The position numbers were made by a program, and so were the translations under genes. From an uncultured Opitutia bacterium (GTDB lineage Bacteria > Verrucomicrobiota > Verrucomicrobiia > Opitutales > Opitutaceae), in the NCBI GenBank assembly GCA_903825285.1, contig CAIJZY010000058.1, forward strand, positions 1-58,138: a stretch of 58,138 nucleotides of DNA, read 5' to 3'. Positions within the stretch are counted from its first letter, which is position 1; each line of letters opens with the position of its first letter. Positions 27,901 to 35,596 of this stretch are shown here, one piece after another. Below the pieces are notes generated by a model. The model was not told the DNA's origin. It did not search any database and worked only from the letters and a program-made list of their open reading frames with translations.

Positions 27901-28086
27901 GCGTCGAACCCGTCCGCGCTGCTCGACCACCTGAACGCCGTGCTCTGCGGCGGCACGATGCCGCAGGCCACGCGCGACCGCATCACCACCGCGCTGGCCG
28001 CGTTGCCCGTCTCCACCACGGCGCTGGAGCGCGTCCAGACTGCCATTCTCCTCGTCGCCACGTCGCCCGCCGCCGCCATCCAGTAG
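24922..28086 (+). CDS. DUF1800 domain-containing exported protein with Calx-beta and CHRD domains
   Basis: A 1,054-residue protein with a signal peptide (about 1-22, MKFPLLRFCWLSLAAFLPLL). Two homologous beta-domains follow (about 26-150 and 160-295), opening LVSISTRAQVGAGEN and LISLSTRSYVTTGEG. Next come a Calx-beta domain (about 300-411), a CHRD-like domain (about 415-533) and a C-terminal DUF1800 domain (about 552-1054) with RQAAWFKTVL, NYAREVMQLFSIGL and TNVLRAFGG motifs. DUF1800 proteins occur next to DUF1501 partners in Verrucomicrobiota and Planctomycetota; their role is unknown and an extracytoplasmic or surface location is likely. The next gene starts seven bases after the stop. Confidence 0.92.
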   Translation: MKFPLLRFCWLSLAAFLPLLQGANPSLVSISTRAQVGAGENILIAGFVISPGTNKTVLIRGVGPELKNLGVSGFLAQPVLKLFSSANSTTPIATVTGWKTSDAATFAQVGAFPLTSGSADTALVTTLAPGVYTAQVSGNNNTTGVALVEVYEVGTSTAKLISLSTRSYVTTGEGVTLPGFVIANGTGTRRLLVRVSGPALAAYGVVGTLADPVLRITDLANTVTYATNDDWGTPVGTNAVSGATLSASFQQAGAQPFPDPNSKDAAILADFTPGVYAIQVSGAGGTSGVALTEVYDVTPSGPATVTIAATKANADKSGSNPGEFTVTRVGDLLTPLTVSFTVGGTAVNGLDYFPLYPTTVTIPSGAASAKIAITPNADLLSSTAATVTLTVTSGNGYVVGPASAATVTIAPANSTLYVATIRPRTNATTSTASGTATILLNAAGTIAQVSISFSNLTSTEVVAHLQIGSTGDYVLNLPPGQVSSLYWTLTPVGTYTVANLVAALQSGNLYVGIDTANYPTGEASGTFLQATGSQTFTAPPAPPALPTGAPGTAGAARFLAQATFGPTQAEIDALANSSYDAWISSQLAMPFTSHRAAALADLAAFGGNSDGSMAASNRQAAWFKTVLTAPDQLRQRVAFALSELLVVSDVSINAPEGLANYYDLLGNGAFGNFRTLLQNVTLSPIMGNYLSSLRNAKATTTTSPDENYAREVMQLFSIGLSQLQPDGTLKLDTTGLPIATYDQTTITQMAKVFTGWGYPSTNPNAFRSAPTDYFSPMQLYPAYHDTTAKSIVNGIVLPANQTGTVDLQQALDALFNHPNCGPFVCRQLIQRLVTSNPSPAYVYRVAQVFANDGTGTRGNLAAVVRAILTDYEARSNSLLTNAGYGKLREPLLRLTNVLRAFGGASTSGRYGIFNPEGSLDQAALRSPTVFNFFHPAYIYPGTLASAGLVAPEFEITNATTAISVPNYLRGYVFFSATPTASTITLNLATEQTLASNPSALLDHLNAVLCGGTMPQATRDRITTALAALPVSTTALERVQTAILLVATSPAAAIQ

Positions 28087-28092
28087 CCCGCC

Positions 28093-29514
28093 ATGCCCCG
28101 CTCACCCGTCCCCGACCTCTCCCGCCGCCGCTTCATCGGCCAGGCCTGCTGCGCCGCCGTCGGCGCCACCGGATTTCTCTCGTCGCTCGCCAGCCTCCGT
28201 CTCATCGGCGCCGCCGCCAGCCCCGGCAACGTCCCGGTCAACGCCGCCGCCACCGCCAGCGACTACAAGGCGCTCGTCTGTCTTTTCCTCCAGGGCGGCA
28301 ACGACGCCAACAACCTCATCGTCCCCGCCGACGCTGCCGGCTACGCCGCGTACGCGAGCGCCCGCTCCAACCTCGCCCTGCCGCTCACCGGCCTGCTGCC
28401 CATCGCGCCGCGCACGTCCGACGGCCGCAGCTGGGCGCTGCATCCGGCGCTCGCGGAGGTCCAGGGCCTCTTCGGCGCCGGCCATGCCGCGGTCCTGGCG
28501 AACGTCGGCAGTCTCGCCTACCCGACCACCCTCGCCCAGTACAACACCGGCAGCGTGCCGCTCCCGCGGCAGCTCTTCTCCCACAGCGACCAGCAGGTGC
28601 AGTGGCAGAGCTCCGTGGCCGACCAGCCCTCCGTCACCGGCTGGGGCGGGCGGCTGGCCGACCTGGTCAATGCCTTCAACACGAGCAACCAAGTCTCGAT
28701 GTCGATCAGCCTCGCCGGCACAAATTTCTTCCAAGTCGGCGCGCACGTCAGCCAGTACGCGATCAGCTCCAGCGGCGCGGTCACCTTTGCCGGCACCACG
28801 GGCGGCAACAACCCGCTCCGCTACACCGCGCAGAAAGACCTCTTCGCCCAGGCGCAGCCGGAGCTCTTCAACGCCGCGTTCGCCGGGCTGTCGGGCGGCG
28901 CGATCGCGAACAGCGACCTCGTGAACAACCTGCTGGCCACCGCGCCGACGCTCGCGACCACGTTCCCCAACACCACACTCGGCAATCAGCTGAAGATGGC
29001 CGCGCGGCTCATCAGCACGTCCGCCGCCTTCGGCCTCAAGCGTCAGGTCTTCTTCTGCCAGGTGGGCGGCTACGACCTCCACGCCGCGCAGGTCAACACG
29101 GCCGATCCGCTCACCGGCGCGCACGCCACGCTGTTCACGCAGCTGAGCCAGGCCCTCAGCGCGTTCTACAACGCCACCGTCGAGCTCGGCGTGGCCAACC
29201 AGGTCACCGCCTTCACCTCCTCCGACTTCGGCCGCACCTACTCGTCGAACGGCGACGGCTCCGACCACGGCTGGGGCAGCCACCACCTGGTGGTCGGCGG
29301 CGCCGTCCGCGGCACGGACATCTATGGCCGCATGCCCGTGCTCACGATCGGCGGCCCGGAGGACACCGGCCGCGGGCGCTGGATTCCGTCCACGAGCGTG
29401 GACCAGTACGCCGCCACCCTCGCCACCTGGTTCGGCGTCAGCGCGACCGACCTGCCCACCGTGCTGCCCAACATCGGCCGCTTCCCCGCGTCGAACCTCG
29501 GCTTCCTCGGATGA
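28093..29514 (+). CDS. DUF1501 domain-containing protein with Tat signal
   Basis: A 473-residue protein with a twin-arginine leader (LSRRRFIGQACCAAVGATG), suggesting export in folded form. The DUF1501 core follows: ALVCLFLQGGNDANNLIVP, later QVGGYDLHAAQVN and FTSSDFGRTYSSNGDGSDHGWG. The last block resembles the metal-site motifs of alkaline-phosphatase/sulfatase-like folds. Family function is unsettled. It is paired with DUF1800, as in many related genomes, and its stop overlaps the ATG of the next gene (ATGA), so the three are translated together. Confidence 0.92.
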   Translation: MPRSPVPDLSRRRFIGQACCAAVGATGFLSSLASLRLIGAAASPGNVPVNAAATASDYKALVCLFLQGGNDANNLIVPADAAGYAAYASARSNLALPLTGLLPIAPRTSDGRSWALHPALAEVQGLFGAGHAAVLANVGSLAYPTTLAQYNTGSVPLPRQLFSHSDQQVQWQSSVADQPSVTGWGGRLADLVNAFNTSNQVSMSISLAGTNFFQVGAHVSQYAISSSGAVTFAGTTGGNNPLRYTAQKDLFAQAQPELFNAAFAGLSGGAIANSDLVNNLLATAPTLATTFPNTTLGNQLKMAARLISTSAAFGLKRQVFFCQVGGYDLHAAQVNTADPLTGAHATLFTQLSQALSAFYNATVELGVANQVTAFTSSDFGRTYSSNGDGSDHGWGSHHLVVGGAVRGTDIYGRMPVLTIGGPEDTGRGRWIPSTSVDQYAATLATWFGVSATDLPTVLPNIGRFPASNLGFLG

Positions 29515-30023
29515 ACGCCCGCCGCGGCCTGGTCCTGGTCCTGGTCGCCCTCGCCGCGATCTTCATCTGGCTGCTCTGGCCCGCGGCCCAAAGCGAGCCG
29601 GCTGCGCCCGGCGCCTTCCGGTTGCGGCCATCGGCGGCGGCGACCGCGGCAGCCCGCGGACTTCCCGTCCCGACGGAACCGCGCTCGGAGCTGGCCGACC
29701 GGCTCAACGCCCCTGGGGCCACGATTGCGGCCGACCTGCAGGTGGTGGAGGGGCTGATGGACGCCTACCGTTCCAACTTCCACGAGAACCCCGTGGGCAC
29801 GAACGCCGAGATCACCGCCGCGCTCATGGGCCACAACCACCTGCACCTCGCGCTGCTCCCGCCGAACCACCCCGCGGTCAATCTCAAGGGTGAGCTCTGC
29901 GACCGCTGGGGCCGGCCGTTTTTCTTTCACCAGCTCTCCGGCACGCGCATGGAAATTCGCTCGGGCGGGCCCGACAAGAAGCTGTGGACCGACGACGACG
30001 TGGTCCTCGATCCCGGCCAGTGA
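29511..30023 (+). CDS. Membrane-anchored protein with pseudopilin-like C terminus
   Basis: A 170-residue protein. An N-terminal hydrophobic helix (LVLVLVALAAIFIWLLW) anchors it. After a Pro/Ala-rich linker, the C terminus reads CDRWGRPFFFHQLSG...IRSGGPDKKLWTDDDVVLDP, the D-x-W-G-x-P...S-G-P-D...D-D pattern of the calcium loop in type II secretion major pseudopilins. It lacks the N-terminal G-F-T-x-x-E prepilin site, so it is not a true pseudopilin. It overlaps the DUF1501 stop by four bases. As the third member of the set it may serve in export or assembly of the other two; that is inference. Confidence 0.8.
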   Translation: MNARRGLVLVLVALAAIFIWLLWPAAQSEPAAPGAFRLRPSAAATAAARGLPVPTEPRSELADRLNAPGATIAADLQVVEGLMDAYRSNFHENPVGTNAEITAALMGHNHLHLALLPPNHPAVNLKGELCDRWGRPFFFHQLSGTRMEIRSGGPDKKLWTDDDVVLDPGQ

Positions 30024-30150
30024 CAGGAGGATGCGCCCATTGCGCGAGGTCATTCGCGTCCCCATATTTACCGGGTGCGGGCCTAATACTGTCGGACTCC
30101 GGGAGAATTCCATTTGCCCACCCAGCCTCCACGGCTAGGGTCCGCGGGTC

Positions 30151-30513
30151 ATGCGGCGTCTGATTGCCATCCTCCTCGCCCTCGCCTGCTGCGCCCTGGC
30201 GCAGTTGCCGGTGGCGTGGCCCGCGGCACCGCACCGGACCTGCTGCTGCTGCGGTGACGACGGCGCCTGCGGGATGCCCGCCTGTCCTGCGCCCCCGGTC
30301 TCCACGCGCAATCTGCCCGCGTCCATCCAGACCGTGACCGTGGCGGCGACCGAGGCCCGCCAGGCGGTCGCGCCCGCGCGCCGGGATGTGGTGAAGTTTT
30401 TTGCGGCGTTCGTCGCGTCGCCGGCCAACCCGGCTCCGACCCCGGCCTTGGGCCGGATGACGCCCCCTGCGAGTGTGCCTCGTTTCAAGGCGCACTGCAG
30501 TTTCCTGATCTGA
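30151..30513 (+). CDS. Small exported Cys-rich protein of the copper locus
   Basis: A 120-residue protein with a signal peptide (RRLIAILLALACCALA) and a dense cysteine cluster just after it (RTCCCCGDDGACGMPACP), well suited to binding Cu(I) or Ag(I). The rest is Ala/Pro-rich without a recognisable domain. It precedes the CusB-like adaptor by 119 bases on the same strand and is probably periplasmic. No family was recognised. The exported signal, real-looking start and consistent position argue that it is a gene, not a chance frame. Confidence 0.7.
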   Translation: MRRLIAILLALACCALAQLPVAWPAAPHRTCCCCGDDGACGMPACPAPPVSTRNLPASIQTVTVAATEARQAVAPARRDVVKFFAAFVASPANPAPTPALGRMTPPASVPRFKAHCSFLI

Positions 30514-30632
30514 GTGTTTCCGGCCCGTGGTGTGCCCGGGCGCTGCCCGGCACTCCCCCTGCTCCGTCCGCGGGCCCGGCGGCCCGCGTTTCGTCTCCCC
30601 CCGTCCGTCTTCGCTCCGGTCCCGTTCCACCC

Positions 30633-32270
30633 ATGAAACCCTTTTTCTCCCTCTTTCTGTTCCTGGCCGCCGCCTTCCTGCTGCCGGCCGCCCCCGTCAC
30701 GTACCAGTGCCCGATGCACCCGTGGATCAAGTCCGACCACGCTGGTGACAAGTGCACCATATGCGGCATGGACCTGGTCGCCGCCCCCGCGGGCGACGCC
30801 CGCGCCGCCGCCGATCCGAATGTCGTCACCCTCTCCCCCGCCGGCGCCAGCGTCGTGGGCGTGCAGACCGCCGCCGTGCGCCGCGGCCCGCTCACCCGCA
30901 CGCTGCGCGTCGCCGGCGTGGTGGAGGACGACGACACGCGCCACCGCATCATCGGCGCGCGCGTCCCCGGCCGCGTTGAAAAACTCTTTGTGAACTACAT
31001 CGGCGAGGAGGTCCGCGCGGGCGAGCCCCTCGCCACCGTCTACAGCCCCGAGATGCTCACCGCGCAGCGCCAGTACATTGAGCGCTACCGCGCCGGCGGG
31101 GCGTTCACCGAGTCCGACCGCGCGGCCGCCCGCGAGCGCCTGCTCGAGCTCGGCCTGCTGCCGGGCGAGGTCGACATCCTCGAGCACACGCTCGAGCCGA
31201 CCGCGATGGTCACCATCCGCGCCCCCGAGTCCGGCACGGTCGTCGCCCGCCACGTCTACGAGGGCCAGGAGATCAACAAGGACCAGTCGGAGGCGGGCTC
31301 GCGGCTCTTCGAGATCGCGGACTTCTCCTCGATGTGGTTCGTGTTCGACGCCTACGAGCCCGACCTCGCCTGGCTCCGCGTCGGCCAGACGGTGGAGGTG
31401 ACGGTCGCCTCGCAGCCCGGCCGGGTGCGGTCCGCGCCGATCACCTTCATCGACCCCAACCTCAGCGAGCAGACCCGCACCGCCAAGGTCCGCGTGGTCA
31501 TGCCCAACTACGACCACGCCCTGCTGCACAAGCAGACCGGCTACGCCAACGTGCGCCTGGAGCTGCCCGACGTCCTCGCCGCCCCGCGCAGCGCCGTGCT
31601 GCAGCATGGGGCCGAGCCCATCGTGTTCGTGCAGCAGGCCGACGGCGCCTACCGGGCGCACCGCGTCCGGCTCGGCCGCACCGGGGACGACGCCGTCGAG
31701 ATCCTGGCCGGACTCTCGGCCGGCGACCGCGTGGTCACGGAGGGCGGCCTGCTGCTCGACGGCCAGGCGCAGCTCGCCCGCGCGGCCGTCTCCGGCGAGC
31801 TGGGCGCCCCGACGGACCATCTGCCGGAGCCGACCGACCCGTCCGCCGCCGCGCAGGCGGAGGCGGATTACCAGCGACTCCGCGTGCTCGCGTTGGCTGC
31901 CGCCGATGGCGCCGCCGCCCTGGCGACGGATGACCTGCCTGCCTATCAGCGCCTGCTGCCCGGCCTCCGGAGCGCGCTGGCGGCGTACATCGCCGGCGAC
32001 GCCCGGGACGTCGCGGAGCTGGCGCAGTTCCGGGACACGCTGCGCGACAAGGTTGACCTGCGCACGGCACGCCGCGACTTCGAGCCCTTCAGCACGGCGC
32101 TCGCCGACGCCGCCCGCGCCCGCAGCCTGCCCCGGCGCGAGTCGCTCCATGTGTACCAGTGCCCGATGGCGCCCGTGCTGGGCACCGGCCGCTGGCTCTC
32201 CCGCTCCGCCCAAGTCCAGAATCCGTTCTTCGGCTCGGCCATGCCGGGCTGCGGCGACGAACTGCCCTGA
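30633..32270 (+). CDS. cusB: CusB-like RND adaptor with N-terminal HMBD and C-terminal DUF3347-like domain
   Basis: A 545-residue periplasmic adaptor for a heavy-metal RND pump. Signal peptide about 1-21. Next is a heavy-metal-binding domain, TYQCPMHPWIKSDHAGDKCTICGMDL (residues about 24-50; Cys, Met and His ligands), then the HlyD-type barrel-sandwich/beta-barrel core. The C-terminal 130 residues form a helical DUF3347-like domain ending YQCPMAP...NPFFGSAMPGCG, a second Cys/Met site. Both ends can therefore hold metal. Adaptors bring Cu(I)/Ag(I) to CusA and bridge to an outer-membrane channel; no channel gene is adjacent. The CusA gene starts 21 bases downstream. Confidence 0.9.
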   Translation: MKPFFSLFLFLAAAFLLPAAPVTYQCPMHPWIKSDHAGDKCTICGMDLVAAPAGDARAAADPNVVTLSPAGASVVGVQTAAVRRGPLTRTLRVAGVVEDDDTRHRIIGARVPGRVEKLFVNYIGEEVRAGEPLATVYSPEMLTAQRQYIERYRAGGAFTESDRAAARERLLELGLLPGEVDILEHTLEPTAMVTIRAPESGTVVARHVYEGQEINKDQSEAGSRLFEIADFSSMWFVFDAYEPDLAWLRVGQTVEVTVASQPGRVRSAPITFIDPNLSEQTRTAKVRVVMPNYDHALLHKQTGYANVRLELPDVLAAPRSAVLQHGAEPIVFVQQADGAYRAHRVRLGRTGDDAVEILAGLSAGDRVVTEGGLLLDGQAQLARAAVSGELGAPTDHLPEPTDPSAAAQAEADYQRLRVLALAAADGAAALATDDLPAYQRLLPGLRSALAAYIAGDARDVAELAQFRDTLRDKVDLRTARRDFEPFSTALADAARARSLPRRESLHVYQCPMAPVLGTGRWLSRSAQVQNPFFGSAMPGCGDELP

Positions 32271-32291
32271 GCGCCTGGCGCCCGCCCCGCC

Positions 32292-35200
32292 ATGATCAAC
32301 CGCCTTATCACCTGGTCGCTCCAGCACCGGTTCCTGGTGCTCAGCGCCTTTGTCGCCCTCTGCGCGTGGGGCGTCGTCGCCCTCCGGCGCGTGCCCATCG
32401 ACGCAATCCCGGACCTCTCTGAAAACCAGGTCATCGTCTACGCCGACTGGCCGGGCCGCAGCCCGCAGGAGGTCGAGGACCAGATCACCTACCCGCTCAG
32501 CTCGTCGCTGCAGGGGCTCGCCGGCGTCAAGGCCGTGCGCGCCACCTCCATGTTCGGGTTCTCCTTCCTCACCGTCATCTTCGAGGACAAGATTGACCCC
32601 TACTTCGCCCGCACGCGCGTCCTCGAGCGGCTCAATTCCCTCGGCAACCTCCTGCCGGAGACGGTAACCGCCCGCCTCGGTCCCGACGCCACCGGCCTCG
32701 GCTGGGTGTACCAGTACTACCTCGACGACCAGTCCGGCGCGCAGGATCTCGGCGCGCTGCGCGCGCTGCAGGACACCTACCTTCACCACCAGCTCGCGGG
32801 CGTGCCCGGCGTCGCCGAGGTCGCCAGCGTCGGCGGCTTCGTCCGGCAGTGGCAGATCGAGGTTTCCGCCCTCAAGCTCAAGGCCCAAGGCGTCATGCTC
32901 GGCGAGGTGCTCGACGTCGTCGGCCAGAGCAACCGGAACATCGGCGGCAAGACCATCGAGGAGAACGGCGCCGAGTTCATCGTGCGCGGCCTTGGCCTGG
33001 TGAACTCCGCCGCCGACCTCGAGTCGATCGTCGTCCAGCCCCGGCAGGGCACGCCGCTGTACCTCCGCGACCTCGCCACCGTCCGCATCGGCGGCGATTT
33101 CCGCCGCGGCGCGCTCGACGTCAACGGTCGCGCGGTCGTGGGCGGCATCGTGGTCATGCGCTACGGCGAGAACGCCTGGCGCGTCATCCAGGACGTGAAG
33201 GCCAAGCTCGCCGCACTCGCGCCCGGCCTGCCGCCGGGGGTGACGGTGCGGCCGTTCTACGATCGCAGCGACCTCATCAGCCGCGCCATCGACACGCTCA
33301 CGCACGCGCTCACGGAGGAGATCATCCTCGTGACCCTGGCGCACATCCTGTTCCTCTTCCATTTCCGCAGCATCCTGATCGTCACGCTGCCGCTGCCCGC
33401 CTCGCTGCTGATCTCGTTCATCCTGATGGACCGGTTCGGCATCCCGTCGCACATCATGTCCCTCACCGGGATCGCCATCTCCATCGGCGTGCTGGTCGAC
33501 GCCGGGATCGTGATGACGGAAAATGTCATCCGCCACTGCGAACGGGCCGAGGAGGAGCTGAAGCGCCGGCTCACGCCGCCGGAGGTCTTCACGCACACGC
33601 TCGAGGCGGCCACGCAGGTCGGCCGGCCGATGTTCTTCTCGATGATGATCATCATCCTCGCCTTCGTGCCGGTGTTCTTGCTCACCGGCCAGGAGGGCAA
33701 GCTCTTCCATCCGCTTGCCTACACCAAGTCCTTCGCGCTCATCGGCGCAGTGCTCCTCGCCGTCACCGCCGTGCCGGTCTTCTGCACCCTGCTCGTCCGC
33801 GGGCCCTTCAAGCCCGAGAGCGAGAACTGGCTGATGCGCTCCCTCCTGCGCGTGTACGACCCGGTCCTCAACTGGGCCCTCGGTCACCGCAAGTCCGTCC
33901 TCGCCCTCGCCTCCGGCCTGCTCGCTTGCGCCGCGATTATCGCCTTCGGCCTGCCGCGCGCCCTCACGCGCCACCTGCCGCCGGCCGTCGCCCGCCACGC
34001 GTCCGGGTTCGGCAGCGAGTTCATGCCGACGCTCGAGGAGGGCTCGCTCCTCTTCATGCCGGTCCTGCTGCCCGCCACCTCGCTCACCGAGGTCCAGCGC
34101 ATCATGGCCTGGCAGGACCGCGTCCTCAGCCAGGTGCCGGAGGTCGCCTCCGTGGCCGGCAAGCTCGGGCGATCCGACTCCGCCACCGACCCCGCGCCGA
34201 TCGAGATGATCGAGACCACGATCATGCTCAAGCCGACCGACCAGTGGCGGCCCGGGCTGACGAAGCCGATGCTCATCGCCGAGCTCTCCGCCAAGCTCAT
34301 GAACGTGCCTGGCTACGTGCCCGGCTTCCTCCAGCCGATCGAGAACCGGGTCCTCATGACGAGCACCGGCATCCGGGCGCAGGTGGGCGTGAAGATCTTC
34401 GGCGACAACCTCGACACCCTCCAGCGCAAGGCCTTCGAGGTGCAGCGCGTGGTCGAGCAGGTGCAGGGCGCCACCGGCGTCGCGCCGTCGCGCGTCCAGG
34501 GCAAGCCCTACCTCGAGATCGCCGTGCGGCGCGAGGATCTCGGCCGCTACGGGCTCCGGGTGGACGACGTCCTCCGTTACGTCGAGGCCGGGCTCGGCGG
34601 CACCACGGTCGGCACCACGCTGCGCGGCCGCGAGCGCTGGCCGATCCAGGTGCGGTTCGAGGCGGCCGACCGCGAGGACCTCGCCAAGCTCGGGGAACTG
34701 CCCCTCGTCACGCCCTCCGGCGCCGCCATCCAGCTCCGGCAGGTGGCCGACATCCGGCGGGTCGTCGGGCCGAACGAGATCCAGAGCGAGAACGGCCGGC
34801 TGCGCGTCTTCGTGCAGGCCAACGTCGGCGACCGCGACCTCGGTGGCTTCGTCGAGGAGCTCAAGGCGCGCGTCGCCCGCGACGTGAAGCTCGATCCCGG
34901 CATGACCATCGAGTACTCGGGCCAGTACGAGCACCAGCTCCGGGCGCGCCAGACCCTGCTCTATGTCTTCCCCGCCGTGCTGGTGATCATCTTCTTCCTG
35001 CTCGTCGTCACCTTCCACTCGGTCACCGAGGCCGCCCACGTCATCCTCGCGGTCCCGTTTGCCCTCACCGGCGGTGTCATGCTCCAGGCCCTGCTGGGCT
35101 TCAACTTCAGCGTCGCCGTCTGGGTCGGTTATATCGCGCTCTTCGGCACCGCCATCCAGACCGGCGTGGTGATGGTCGTCTACCTCGAGGAGGCCGTGAA

Positions 35201-35492
35201 GAAGGCGCAGGCCGCCAAGGCGGCCCGCGCAGGCTCGCCTCGATTGAACCGGGCGGAACTGATCGCCGCCGTGAAGGAGGGTGCGCGGCTGCGGCTCCGG
35301 CCCAAGGTCATGACGGTGGCCACGACGGTCGCGTCGCTTCTGCCGATCTTCTGGAGCCACCGCACCGGCGTGGAGATCATGCAGCCCCTCGCCGCGCCGG
35401 TCATCGGCGGCATGCTTTCCAGCCTCGTGCACATCCTGGTGGTCACGCCCGTGATCTTCGCCTGGCTGCGCGAGCGGGAGATTTCGGACTGA
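32292..35492 (+). CDS. cusA: Cu(I)/Ag(I) efflux RND permease CusA
   Basis: A 1,066-residue inner-membrane RND pump of the HME class with 12 helices and two large periplasmic loops. The three-methionine metal site of E. coli CusA (Met573, Met623, Met672) is conserved in order and spacing: LLFMP (Met589), EMIETT (Met639), LMTSTG (Met689). This supports copper or silver as substrate rather than Zn/Co/Cd. Other marks are GVLVDAGIVMTENVIRH in helix 4 and the Lys/Glu-rich end. An inverted repeat begins four bases after the stop, before copA. A long antisense open frame here is a composition artefact. Confidence 0.94.
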   Translation: MINRLITWSLQHRFLVLSAFVALCAWGVVALRRVPIDAIPDLSENQVIVYADWPGRSPQEVEDQITYPLSSSLQGLAGVKAVRATSMFGFSFLTVIFEDKIDPYFARTRVLERLNSLGNLLPETVTARLGPDATGLGWVYQYYLDDQSGAQDLGALRALQDTYLHHQLAGVPGVAEVASVGGFVRQWQIEVSALKLKAQGVMLGEVLDVVGQSNRNIGGKTIEENGAEFIVRGLGLVNSAADLESIVVQPRQGTPLYLRDLATVRIGGDFRRGALDVNGRAVVGGIVVMRYGENAWRVIQDVKAKLAALAPGLPPGVTVRPFYDRSDLISRAIDTLTHALTEEIILVTLAHILFLFHFRSILIVTLPLPASLLISFILMDRFGIPSHIMSLTGIAISIGVLVDAGIVMTENVIRHCERAEEELKRRLTPPEVFTHTLEAATQVGRPMFFSMMIIILAFVPVFLLTGQEGKLFHPLAYTKSFALIGAVLLAVTAVPVFCTLLVRGPFKPESENWLMRSLLRVYDPVLNWALGHRKSVLALASGLLACAAIIAFGLPRALTRHLPPAVARHASGFGSEFMPTLEEGSLLFMPVLLPATSLTEVQRIMAWQDRVLSQVPEVASVAGKLGRSDSATDPAPIEMIETTIMLKPTDQWRPGLTKPMLIAELSAKLMNVPGYVPGFLQPIENRVLMTSTGIRAQVGVKIFGDNLDTLQRKAFEVQRVVEQVQGATGVAPSRVQGKPYLEIAVRREDLGRYGLRVDDVLRYVEAGLGGTTVGTTLRGRERWPIQVRFEAADREDLAKLGELPLVTPSGAAIQLRQVADIRRVVGPNEIQSENGRLRVFVQANVGDRDLGGFVEELKARVARDVKLDPGMTIEYSGQYEHQLRARQTLLYVFPAVLVIIFFLLVVTFHSVTEAAHVILAVPFALTGGVMLQALLGFNFSVAVWVGYIALFGTAIQTGVVMVVYLEEAVKKAQAAKAARAGSPRLNRAELIAAVKEGARLRLRPKVMTVATTVASLLPIFWSHRTGVEIMQPLAAPVIGGMLSSLVHILVVTPVIFAWLREREISD

Positions 35493-35495
35493 AGT

Positions 35496-35586
35496 GAACC
35501 GCTAATATCCGCTAATGCTCGCTCATCCGATGCTGGCCCATGACGGGATCGAGGCATTAGCGTCCGTGAGCGCATATTAGCGGTTT
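35496..35586. repeat. CTAAT-word inverted repeat after cusA
   Basis: Starting four bases past the cusA stop, arm one carries 10-base units (CCGCTAATAT, CCGCTAATGC, TCGCTCATCC). AACCGCTAATAT (35497-35508) pairs perfectly with ATATTAGCGGTT (35574-35585), and inner words GCATTAG and GTGAGCGC are partly complementary. It resembles the solo arm at 3195-3223. It ends 12 bases before the copA ATG. Confidence 0.85.
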
Positions 35587-35596
35587 CCCACTGACC

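Noticed and set aside
30135-35432. A 1,765-codon open frame on the minus strand, antisense to the copper-efflux genes
   Set aside because: The translation is low-complexity (Arg/Glu/Ala/Asp/His-rich) with no family motif, and the opposite strand encodes clear CusB and CusA. Long antisense frames are common at this GC content.
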